Assembly: GCA_017965125.1 (NCBI GenBank)
Contig: JAGCQO010000239.1
Location: 1 to 8,936, forward strand
DNA from: Paludibacteraceae bacterium
GTDB lineage: Bacteria > Bacteroidota > Bacteroidia > Bacteroidales > Paludibacteraceae
Reading direction: 5' to 3'
Length of the DNA: 8,936 nt
This document shows, piece by piece, positions 1 through 6,415 of the stretch (position 1 is the first letter of the stretch; each line of letters begins with the position of its first letter). The position numbers and the translations under genes are program-made. The notes under the pieces are model-generated. The model was not told where the DNA came from and made no database searches. It worked only from the letters and a program-made list of their open reading frames with translations.

Positions 1-111
1 ACCAACGGCAGCATAAACATCAGAAACCCTCATGTGGTGTCAAAATCATACCCTGACTTCTGGAACGACATCACAAAAGCAGGCTTCGCAATCGAAGAAT
101 CTGACCAATAG
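1..111 (+). CDS. C-terminal fragment of an unidentified protein
   Basis: An open frame runs from the first base to a TAG stop and gives 36 residues, beginning TNGSINIRNPHVV and ending AIEESDQ. The start lies outside the window. Codon use (AAC, ATC, TTC and GAC favoured) resembles that of tig and clpX, which supports real coding. No catalytic motif, membrane segment or signal can be seen in so short a piece, and I do not recognise the family. It ends 99 bp before tig on the same strand. A full promoter lies between them and no hairpin terminator follows the stop, so some read-through into tig is possible. Confidence 0.65.
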   Translation, partial: TNGSINIRNPHVVSKSYPDFWNDITKAGFAIEESDQ

Positions 112-120
112 ATACATTTT

Positions 121-151
121 TTTGTCGTTATCTATTTTTTAATTAATTTTG
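121..151 (+). promoter_or_regulatory. Bacteroidetes-type promoter for tig
   Basis: TTTG at 121-124 (-33 element) and TAATTTTG at 144-151 (fits TAnnTTTG, the -7 element) are separated by 19 bp, which matches the primary sigma-factor promoter described for Bacteroides. Transcription would start near 158 and leave an AT-rich leader of about 50 nt before the tig ATG, without a Shine-Dalgarno sequence. This is the best match to consensus in the window. Confidence 0.75.
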
Positions 152-210
152 CCGTCCGATTTTAGTCAATAAGACATTACATAACAACAATTTAAATAAA
201 AATCATTCTG

Positions 211-1572
211 ATGAATATCGTTAGAAAAGACTTAGATGCATTAAACGCCACTCTAACATTCAACATTGTAAAGAGCGACTACGAAGAGAAAGTAAACAAG
301 GCTATCAAGGATTACAGCAAGAAAGCAAACGTGCCTGGATTCCGTCCTGGAAAAGTTCCTGCAAGCCTTATCAAGAAGCAGTTCGGAACACAATTAGTAG
401 TAGAGGAGATAAACAAACTCGTTTCCGACGAGCTCTACAAATACATCAAAGATAACAACATCAACATACTTGGCGACCCATTGGCAAGCGAGAACCAGAA
501 GGACGTGAACTTCGCTACAGACGAGGAGTTCGAGTTCTCTTTCGACCTCGGCCTTGCTCCTGAGGTTGACGCTAAGGTTGACGGCAAGACAAAGATCGCT
601 TACTACAACATCAAGCTTGACGACAAGATGGTTGACGACCAGATCAAGTCTTACGCTTCAAGATTCGGAAAGTACACTCCAGCTGACGCAGTTGAGGAGA
701 ACGACGTTATCAAAGGCAACGTTGTTGAGCTCGAGTCTGCTAAGAAGGAGAAGGAAGGCGGCGTAGTCGTAGAAGGCGTTATCCTCAGCCCAAAGTACAT
801 CAAGGACGAGAAGAACAAGAAAGCATTCATCGGAGCTAAGGTTGGCGACGTTGTTAAGTTCAACCCTAAGAAGGCTTACGACAACAACGACGTTGAGGTT
901 GCCTCATTGCTCAAGAAGACAAAGGACGAGGTTGCTGACATCAAGTCCGACTTCAACTTCACTGTAACAGAGATCACTCGCTACACTGAGGCTGAGGTAA
1001 ACCAGGAGCTCTTCGACAAGGTGCTTGGCAAGGACGCAGTTAAGTCTGAGGCTGAGTTCAAGGAGAAGATCAAGGCTGACATACAGAAGACACTTGTTGA
1101 CGACGCAGACTACAAGTTCAGCATCGACGCAAGAAAGGCATTGATAAAGAAGAACGAGAAGGTTGCATTCCCAGAGGCATTCCTCAAGAGATGGGCATTG
1201 ACAACAAACAAGGACCTGACTCAGGAGAAGCTCGACGCCGACTTCGCTGCTATGCTCGACGAACTGAAATGGCACCTCGTTCAGGAGAAGATCGCTAAGG
1301 AGAACGACATAAAGGTTGAGGACAAGGACATAGAGGAGTTCGCAAAGAAGGTCGCTAAGTCACAGTTCGCTCAATACGGCATGACTAACGTTCCAGACGA
1401 CATACTGAACGGATACGTAGCAGACATGAAGAAAGACCAGAAGGCTATCCAGAACATGGTCAACGGAGTAATCAACGAGAAGATCAACGCCATCATCAAG
1501 GGCGCTGCTAAGCTCGACGAGAAGGAGATTTCTCTTGACGACTTCAACAAACTGCTCCAGGACGAGAAATAA
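211..1572 (+). CDS. tig: trigger factor, ribosome-associated chaperone
   Basis: Trigger factor docks beside the ribosomal exit tunnel and shields nascent cytosolic chains. The 453-residue product has the N-terminal ribosome-binding domain (about 1-118) with the signature GFRPGKVP at residues 43-50, the same place as in E. coli. Residues about 158-259 occupy the place of the FKBP-like PPIase domain but look degenerate (see findings). Residues about 260-453 form the C-terminal chaperone domain, opening with the family-typical VNQELFDKVLGKDAVKSEAEF stretch. Length is slightly above the E. coli protein (432). The ATG at 211 is chosen because the family alignment begins there and the leader upstream is AT-rich and non-coding. 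Codon choice is strongly biased to GAC, AAC, AAG, TTC and TAC after roughly the first 80 codons, as expected of a highly expressed gene. It has its own promoter and terminator, so it is probably monocistronic. Confidence 0.96.
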   Translation: MNIVRKDLDALNATLTFNIVKSDYEEKVNKAIKDYSKKANVPGFRPGKVPASLIKKQFGTQLVVEEINKLVSDELYKYIKDNNINILGDPLASENQKDVNFATDEEFEFSFDLGLAPEVDAKVDGKTKIAYYNIKLDDKMVDDQIKSYASRFGKYTPADAVEENDVIKGNVVELESAKKEKEGGVVVEGVILSPKYIKDEKNKKAFIGAKVGDVVKFNPKKAYDNNDVEVASLLKKTKDEVADIKSDFNFTVTEITRYTEAEVNQELFDKVLGKDAVKSEAEFKEKIKADIQKTLVDDADYKFSIDARKALIKKNEKVAFPEAFLKRWALTTNKDLTQEKLDADFAAMLDELKWHLVQEKIAKENDIKVEDKDIEEFAKKVAKSQFAQYGMTNVPDDILNGYVADMKKDQKAIQNMVNGVINEKINAIIKGAAKLDEKEISLDDFNKLLQDEK

Positions 1573-1594
1573 AACTTTTTTCATATTCTTCATA

Positions 1595-1630
1595 AAAAGA
1601 CCTCAGGACTCTGATTCTGAGGTCTTTTGT
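1595..1630 (+). terminator. intrinsic terminator of tig
   Basis: A perfect 12-bp stem pairs AAAAGACCTCAG (1595-1606) with CTGAGGTCTTTT (1617-1628) around a 10-nt loop, followed by GTTTG. It begins 22 bp after the tig stop. The A-run on the left arm gives a U-run on the other strand, so it could work in both directions. It separates tig from clpPX. Confidence 0.85.
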
Positions 1631-1680
1631 TTGTATATGCGTCACAATAAAGATTAAAAATGTTTTTCGCTCCCCTTTCT

Positions 1681-1713
1681 CTTGTTTATAACAAAATTAT
1701 TTTGCTAAATTTG
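1681..1713 (+). promoter_or_regulatory. putative promoter of clpP-clpX
   Basis: TAAATTTG at 1706-1713 is an exact TAnnTTTG -7 element. CTTG at 1681-1684 matches three of four bases of the -33 TTTG at a 21-bp spacing. Transcription would start near 1720 and leave a leader of about 108 nt, twice that of tig and long enough for leader-level control. Confidence 0.6.
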
Positions 1714-1750
1714 TTTTAGGTATGCACGGATTTTTCGGCATTCCGCACCT

Positions 1751-1793
1751 TTTGTCCAGACACTTACGGGGCAAAAAGTACCTAATGGACAAA
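1751..1793 (+). promoter_or_regulatory. inverted repeat in the clpP leader
   Basis: TTTGTCCA (1751-1758) is mirrored by TGGACAAA (1786-1793), a perfect 8-bp dyad with 27 bases between the arms. It lies wholly inside the predicted leader, 34 bp before the clpP ATG. The loop contains a possible inner ACTT (1762-1765) / AAGT (1776-1779) pairing. It could be an RNA stem-loop, a DNA operator or part of a dispersed repeat. No U-tract follows, so it is not a terminator. No known riboswitch was recognised. Confidence 0.45.
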
Positions 1794-1827
1794 CACTATC
1801 AATAACAATTCCTTTAGAACAACTATC

Positions 1828-2502
1828 ATGAGAAACGATTTCAGAGATTTCGCGACGAAGCACCTTGGCCTCAACGGACTTGCGTTGGACCAATACACGT
1901 CATCCATAACAAACAGCTATATTTCCCCATCCATCCTTGAGGAAAGACAACTCAATGTCACTCAGATGGACGTATTCTCACGTCTGATGATGGACAGAAT
2001 CATCTTCCTCGGAACAGAGGTTGACGACTACAGCGCCAACGTGATACAAGCCCAGCTGCTGTATCTCGACTCAGCAGACCCAGGCAAGGACATATCCATC
2101 TACATCAACTCTCCTGGCGGCTCTGTTTACGCCGGACTTGGCATCTACGACACTATGCAGTACATCTCGAGCGACGTGGCGACTATCTGCACAGGAATGG
2201 CGGCTTCTATGGCAGCGGTGCTTCTGGTGGCTGGCGAGAAAGGCAAGAGAGCGGCGCTGAAGCACTCTCGCGTGATGATTCACCAGCCAATGGGAGGCGC
2301 GCAGGGTCAGGCTTCGGACATCGAAATCACCGCAAGAGAAATCCAGAAACTGAAGACCGAGCTCTACACAATAATATCAGAGCACTCAGGCAAGCCATTC
2401 GAGCAGGTGGAGAAAGACTCCGACCGCGACCACTGGATGACTTCAGCCGAGGCTAAGGAGTACGGCATGATTGACAACATCTTGTTCAGAGAGAAGAAAT
2501 AA
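1828..2502 (+). CDS. clpP: ATP-dependent Clp protease proteolytic subunit
   Basis: ClpP is the serine peptidase that forms the double-heptamer degradation chamber fed by ClpX in the cytoplasm. The 224-residue product carries the full triad: Ser127 in GMAASMA, His152 in VMIHQPMGG and Asp201 in SDRDHWM. SPGGSVYAGLGIYD (95-108), which includes the oxyanion-hole glycines, is intact. The N-terminus has about 40 residues before the chamber fold and lacks the GERSYDIYSR segment known from E. coli. ERQLNVTQMDVFSRL (39-53) stands in its place, the form I associate with Bacteroidales. The extra N-terminal residues are probably a propeptide removed on assembly, which is inference. The ATG at 1828 fits the family start. 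The gene is followed after 27 bp by clpX, so the subunits are probably co-transcribed. The leader upstream contains a dyad. Confidence 0.97.
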   Translation: MRNDFRDFATKHLGLNGLALDQYTSSITNSYISPSILEERQLNVTQMDVFSRLMMDRIIFLGTEVDDYSANVIQAQLLYLDSADPGKDISIYINSPGGSVYAGLGIYDTMQYISSDVATICTGMAASMAAVLLVAGEKGKRAALKHSRVMIHQPMGGAQGQASDIEITAREIQKLKTELYTIISEHSGKPFEQVEKDSDRDHWMTSAEAKEYGMIDNILFREKK

Positions 2503-2529
2503 GACGAAAAGCAACACTGTAAACTAATC

Positions 2530-3768
2530 ATGGCTAAACGTCAAAACGACAGATTCTGCGCTTTTTGCGGCAGACAGGAAGGACAAGTGAGAACGCTCCT
2601 GAGCAGTCCGATAGCTAACGTGTTCATCTGCGACGAGTGCGCAGAAAGCGCTCATAGCATACTGGAAGAAACTGCGGCAGGAGAAAAAGAGGAAAGCTTC
2701 GACATAAAAAAAGACGAGCTTCCTAAACCAAAAGAGATAAAAGAGTTCCTCGACGAATACGTAATCGGACAGGACGACGCTAAGAAATATCTGTCTGTGG
2801 CGGTCTATAACCACTACAAGAGACTGCTGCAGGACAAAGACGACGTCGAAATCGAGAAATCGAACATCCTGCTCGTCGGCTCTACCGGCACAGGAAAGAC
2901 ACTGCTGGCAAGAACCATAGCGAAGAAGCTCAACGTGCCGTTCACGATTGTTGACGCGACAGTGCTGACAGAGGCTGGATACGTCGGAGAGGACATCGAG
3001 AGCATATTGACAAGACTGCTCCAAGTGGCAGACTACGACGTGAAGGCTGCGGAGAAAGGCATCGTCTTCATCGACGAAATCGACAAAATCGCGCGCAAGG
3101 GCGACAACCCTTCCATCACACGCGACGTGTCGGGCGAAGGCGTGCAGCAAGGACTGCTGAAACTGCTTGAAGGCTCGATAGTCAACGTGCCGCCAAACGG
3201 AGGAAGAAAGCACCCAGAGCAGAAGATGATTGCCGTGAACACACAGAACATCCTCTTCATCTGCGGCGGAGCGTTCGACGGCATTGAAAGGAAAATAGCG
3301 TCGAGACTGAACACGCACGTGGTCGGATACGGCACATACGACGTCAAGGACAACATAAAAAGCGACAACCTGCTTCAATACATAACGCCTCAGGACCTGA
3401 AGTCATTCGGACTCATACCGGAGATAATAGGCCGTCTGCCTATCATCACTTACCTGAATCCGCTTGACCGCGAGGCATTGAGACGAATATTGACAGAGCC
3501 TAAAAACTCGATAGTGAACCAGTACATAAAACTGTTCGCTATGGACGGAGTGAAGCTTAAATTTGACGAGGAAGCACTGGAGTACATCGTTGACATGGCG
3601 ATAAAGTTCAAGCTCGGCGCCAGAGGCCTCAGGTCCATCGTCGAGTCGATAATAATGGACGACATGTACGAGACGCCATCAAAGAAGATAAGCTCACTGA
3701 CCATAACAAAGAAGAAGGCCGAGGAGAAAATGAGCGGCGACAACGCTGTGAGACTGCAAAATATATAA
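2530..3768 (+). CDS. clpX: Clp protease ATPase subunit, AAA+ unfoldase
   Basis: ClpX recognises tagged or damaged proteins, unfolds them with ATP and threads them into ClpP. The 412-residue product shows the N-terminal zinc-binding domain (C10, C13, C34, C37 in CAFC and CDEC), then the AAA+ module. Walker A is GSTGTGKT at 117-124 with K123, the pore-1 loop GYVGE is at 150-154, and Walker B VFIDEID at 179-185 carries E183. The pore-2 RKH is at 226-228, the arginine finger R302 sits in GRLP, and sensor 2 is R365 in GARGLRS. All parts needed for ATP-driven unfolding are present. The loop that docks ClpP reads VGY (265-267) instead of IGF. Length is close to E. coli ClpX (424). The start is fixed by the zinc domain beginning nine residues later. 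It forms an operon with clpP. Confidence 0.97.
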   Translation: MAKRQNDRFCAFCGRQEGQVRTLLSSPIANVFICDECAESAHSILEETAAGEKEESFDIKKDELPKPKEIKEFLDEYVIGQDDAKKYLSVAVYNHYKRLLQDKDDVEIEKSNILLVGSTGTGKTLLARTIAKKLNVPFTIVDATVLTEAGYVGEDIESILTRLLQVADYDVKAAEKGIVFIDEIDKIARKGDNPSITRDVSGEGVQQGLLKLLEGSIVNVPPNGGRKHPEQKMIAVNTQNILFICGGAFDGIERKIASRLNTHVVGYGTYDVKDNIKSDNLLQYITPQDLKSFGLIPEIIGRLPIITYLNPLDREALRRILTEPKNSIVNQYIKLFAMDGVKLKFDEEALEYIVDMAIKFKLGARGLRSIVESIIMDDMYETPSKKISSLTITKKKAEEKMSGDNAVRLQNI

Positions 3769-3835
3769 TGCCACTCACAAGCAGGAAACAACACATTCAA
3801 AACAATTATTATATTTAAAAGAATGCCAAATAAAT

Positions 3836-3875
3836 AAAAAAAACGCCTTTACTTATGATTATAAGAGAAAGGTGT
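3836..3875 (-). terminator. hairpin with U-tract facing the minus strand
   Basis: The bases CCTTT-A-CTTAT (3846-3856), a GATT loop and ATAAG-AG-AAAGG (3861-3872) form an imperfect stem, extendable by CG/TG at its base. Eight A residues (3836-3843) precede it on the plus strand, so on the minus strand the hairpin is followed directly by U8, the canonical terminator arrangement. On the plus strand only GTATAAATTTG follows, a poor U-tract. It may therefore stop antisense transcription leaving recQ toward clpX, or serve as a weak clpX terminator. Confidence 0.4.
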
Positions 3876-3884
3876 ATAAATTTG
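3854..3884 (+). promoter_or_regulatory. putative recQ promoter
   Basis: TAAATTTG (3877-3884) is an exact -7 TAnnTTTG element. TATG at 3854-3857 matches three of four bases of the -33 box at 19-bp spacing. Transcription would start near 3891, leaving a leader of only about 16 nt. The -7 box sits inside an inverted repeat, GTATAA (3874-3879) / TTATAC (3885-3890). Confidence 0.5.
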
Positions 3885-3906
3885 TTATACAATTTTCTGA
3901 TTATCT

Positions 3907-6096
3907 ATGGCAAAAAAAGTGGAACTAACAGCTGCCCTTAAGAAGAACTTCGGTTTTGACACCTTCAAGGGCAATCAGGAAAAGGTCATCCAGAACCTGA
4001 TGGATGGCAAGGACACTTTCGTCCTTATGCCGACAGGTGGAGGCAAATCACTATGCTACCAGCTGCCATCATTGCTTATGGAAGGCACTGCCATTGTCAT
4101 TTCGCCACTCATTGCCTTGATGAAGAACCAGGTGGACGCGATGCGCAACTTCTCTGAGGAAGACGGAGTCGCTCACTTCATCAACTCTTCGCTCTCGAAG
4201 GCAGCCATAGAGCAAGTAAAAGAGGACATTCTTTCCAAGAAGACAAAACTCCTTTACGTAGCGCCGGAGTCACTGACTAAAGCCGAGAACATAGAATTCC
4301 TGAAACAAATAAAGATTTCGTTCTATGCCATCGACGAGGCGCACTGTATCTCGGAATGGGGACACGATTTCCGTCCGGAGTACAGAAAAATCAGAACAAA
4401 CATAAACGAGATAGGAGCGGCGCCAATAATAGCACTGACTGCTACAGCCACTCCTAAGGTACAACACGAGATTCTCAAGAATCTTGAGATGCCACAAGCT
4501 ACGATTTTCAAATCCTCGTTCAACCGTCCTAACCTCTACTACGAAGTAAGACCAAAGGACAATAACGTTGACAAAGAAATAATAAAATTCATAAAGGCAA
4601 ACGAAGGCAAATCTGGCATAATTTACTGTCTAAGTCGACAGAAAGTGGAAGGACTGGCCGAGACGCTCAACATAAACGGCATATCGGCTCTCCCATATCA
4701 CGCAGGAATGGATTCGCAGACCAGATCAACAAGCCAAGACAAGTTCCTGATGGAAGAAGTGAACGTTATCGTTGCCACAATCGCCTTCGGAATGGGTATC
4801 GACAAACCGGACGTAAGATTTGTCATACACTACGACATCCCGAAGAGCCTTGAAGGTTATTACCAGGAAACAGGAAGAGCCGGAAGAGACGGAGGAGAAG
4901 GACAATGCATAGCTTTTTACTCGAAGAAAGATCTTGAGAAGTTAGAGAAATTTATGCAGAACAAACCTGTAGCAGAGCAGGAAATAGGAAAACAATTGCT
5001 ACAAGAGACAGCTTCGTACGCGGAATCATCTCTCTGCCGCAGAAAATTATTGTTGCATTACTTTGGAGAGGAATACAATGATGACAACTGTGGAAACTGC
5101 GACAACTGCCGAAACCCAAAGAAAACTGTGGAAGCTAAAGAAGAACTAATTACGATTCTTGAACTCGTAGAACAACTGAAAGAGAAGTTCAAGGCAGAAC
5201 ATATTATCAGCATACTGCTTGGCAAGAAGACCAAGGACATTGAAGCGCATGAGCACGACGAATTAGACAGTTTCGGCTCATTCCCTGACCAAGACGAAAG
5301 AACCCTCGACACAATCATACACCAGGCTATGATCGCGGGATTCATCGCAAAAGACATCGAAAACTACGGACTTTTGAAGATAACAAAGGCTGGCAAGGAC
5401 TTCCTGAAAAAGCCGACATCATTCAAAATCTCGAAAAACATAGACATGGACGAGGAGGACGAGGAGACCGACATGCCGACAATAAAAGCCGGCGGAGGCG
5501 CTGCCGACGAAGTCCTGTTCTCTATGCTCAAAGACCTCAGAAAGAAGGTCTCTAAGGACTTGAAAGTGCCACCATACGTCATATTCCAAGACCCATCGCT
5601 CGAGGCTATGGCGACATCCTACCCTATCAATCTGGACGAACTGCAGAACATACCTGGTGTGGGCGCAGGAAAGGCCAAGAGATACGGTCAGAAGTTCGTG
5701 GAACTCATCAAGAGACACGTCGAGGAGAACGACATAACAAGACCAGAGGACATAAGAGTGAAGTCCGTGGCCAACAAGTCTAAGCAAAAGATAGCAATCA
5801 TACAGGCTATAGACAGAAAGATACCTCTCGACGACATCGCGGCTAACCACGACCTCGAAATCGATGAGCTGCTCGACGAACTCGAGACTATCGTCGATTC
5901 AGGCACCAAGATAAACATAGATTACTTCATCTACGACGTCATGGACGAGGACCGTGTGGAAGAAGTCTATGAGTACTTCAAAGAGGCCGAGAGCGACAGC
6001 ATCGAAGACGCTATCACCGAACTCGGACCAGAAGACTACACTGAAGAGGAAATCAGATTCGTCAGAATCAAGTTCCTCAGCGAGAGGGCTAACTAA
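3907..6096 (+). CDS. recQ: RecQ family ATP-dependent 3'-5' DNA helicase
   Basis: RecQ unwinds duplex and branched DNA in recombination and fork repair. The 729-residue product has FKGNQ with Q24 (motif 0), Walker A PTGGGKS (42-48, K47), the DEAH box with the RecQ-typical AIDEAHCISEWGHDFRPEY (141-159), motif III LTATAT (177-182) and motif VI QETGRAGRDG (320-329). The RQC zinc site is complete with C377, C395, C398 and C401, followed by a winged-helix region to about 510. A strongly acidic linker (DMDEEDEETD, 513-522) leads into an HRDC domain (about 533-605) with the helix-hairpin LQNIPGVGAGKAKRYG. About 120 more residues contain a likely helix-turn-helix (PLDDIAANHDLEIDELLDEL). It is longer than E. 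coli RecQ (about 610) because of this tail. Its place after clpX is conserved in Bacteroidales. Its own promoter and terminator suggest a single-gene unit. Confidence 0.96.
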   Translation: MAKKVELTAALKKNFGFDTFKGNQEKVIQNLMDGKDTFVLMPTGGGKSLCYQLPSLLMEGTAIVISPLIALMKNQVDAMRNFSEEDGVAHFINSSLSKAAIEQVKEDILSKKTKLLYVAPESLTKAENIEFLKQIKISFYAIDEAHCISEWGHDFRPEYRKIRTNINEIGAAPIIALTATATPKVQHEILKNLEMPQATIFKSSFNRPNLYYEVRPKDNNVDKEIIKFIKANEGKSGIIYCLSRQKVEGLAETLNINGISALPYHAGMDSQTRSTSQDKFLMEEVNVIVATIAFGMGIDKPDVRFVIHYDIPKSLEGYYQETGRAGRDGGEGQCIAFYSKKDLEKLEKFMQNKPVAEQEIGKQLLQETASYAESSLCRRKLLLHYFGEEYNDDNCGNCDNCRNPKKTVEAKEELITILELVEQLKEKFKAEHIISILLGKKTKDIEAHEHDELDSFGSFPDQDERTLDTIIHQAMIAGFIAKDIENYGLLKITKAGKDFLKKPTSFKISKNIDMDEEDEETDMPTIKAGGGAADEVLFSMLKDLRKKVSKDLKVPPYVIFQDPSLEAMATSYPINLDELQNIPGVGAGKAKRYGQKFVELIKRHVEENDITRPEDIRVKSVANKSKQKIAIIQAIDRKIPLDDIAANHDLEIDELLDELETIVDSGTKINIDYFIYDVMDEDRVEEVYEYFKEAESDSIEDAITELGPEDYTEEEIRFVRIKFLSERAN

Positions 6097-6119
6097 AACA
6101 AGCGACAGAATCATACACC

Positions 6120-6154
6120 AAAGACGGCGACCTTTACACAAGGCCGCCGTCTTT
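6120..6154 (+). terminator. intrinsic terminator of recQ
   Basis: AAAGACGGCG (6120-6129) pairs with CGCCGTCTTT (6145-6154). After one A-C mismatch, CCTT (6131-6134) pairs with AAGG (6140-6143) around a TACAC loop. It begins 24 bp after the recQ stop. The U-run is partly inside the stem and short after it (CTTTGCATTG), so it may be only moderately efficient. Confidence 0.75.
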
Positions 6155-6311
6155 GCATTGTGCCTAAAGCAAACTGGCTCAGTTGTTTACAAGCGTTTCA
6201 TCCTACTTTTTTGTCCATTAGGCAAGAGCTGGCACAAAACCACCACACTCATCGCACTGAACATCAATGCCTTGCCGAGCGTTTAATAACGAATCAAAGT
6301 CCAGGCAACGC
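6155..6311. other. convergent intergenic stretch without a gene
   Basis: This lies between the recQ terminator and the terminator of the minus-strand pair. Short open frames cross it but none has a family-like sequence or consistent codon bias. It holds the 13-base motif TTTGTCCATTAGG (6210-6222), which is the exact reverse complement of 1781-1793 in the clpP leader. Two alternative short inverted repeats are also visible: TTGTGCC (6158-6164) with GGCACAA (6231-6237), and GCCTAA (6162-6167) with TTAGGC (6218-6223). No tRNA, riboswitch or CRISPR is seen. Confidence 0.5.
6210..6222 (+). repeat. 13-bp copy of the clpP-leader motif, inverted
   Basis: TTTGTCCATTAGG here is the exact reverse complement of CCTAATGGACAAA at 1781-1793. 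Both copies are intergenic. A single shared 13-mer across 9 kb can occur by chance, so this is only suggestive of a dispersed element or shared regulatory site. Confidence 0.3.
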
Positions 6312-6352
6312 AAAAAAAGAGAGGTTGCCGTGTGCGCCACAGCAACCTCTCT
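6312..6352 (-). terminator. intrinsic terminator of the porP/sprF-like operon
   Basis: On the minus strand AGAGAGGTTGC (from 6352) pairs perfectly over 11 bp with GCAACCTCTCT (to 6318). An inner TGTG/CACA extends the hairpin, and a run of T follows at once (A residues 6312-6317 on the plus strand). It starts 64 bp after the stop of the minus-strand gene. A small CACTT/AAGTG hairpin (6373-6387) followed by a T-rich run lies between and might help. This is the strongest terminator in the window. Confidence 0.88.
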
Positions 6353-6415
6353 AACCAAACAAAAAATTATCACACTTCTGAAAAGTGCCTGAAATTAAGG
6401 TGTTGCCTCAAGCCG

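Noticed and set aside
904..1275. Antisense open frame within tig (123 codons)
   Set aside because: Shadow of biased tig codons. The product is a Leu/Val/Cys-rich low-complexity string with no leader or promoter.
2524..3378. Open frame of 284 codons antisense to clpX
   Set aside because: It lies fully opposite a gene with all ClpX motifs. The strong GAC/AAC/TTC codon bias removes stops from the complement, and its Cys/His/Val-rich product has no family-like features.
5419..5850. Antisense open frame within recQ (143 codons)
   Set aside because: It overlaps the well-supported HRDC region of recQ and its composition is that of a reverse-complement shadow.
6158..6237. Small structured RNA in the convergent gap, from the inverted repeats TTGTGCC/GGCACAA and GCCTAA/TTAGGC
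   Set aside because: The pairings are short, far apart and mutually exclusive, and no promoter or terminator frames them.
5954..6286. Plus-strand frame overlapping the end of recQ and its terminator
   Set aside because: It crosses the recQ terminator hairpin and has no recognisable protein character. Codon use is unlike its neighbours.
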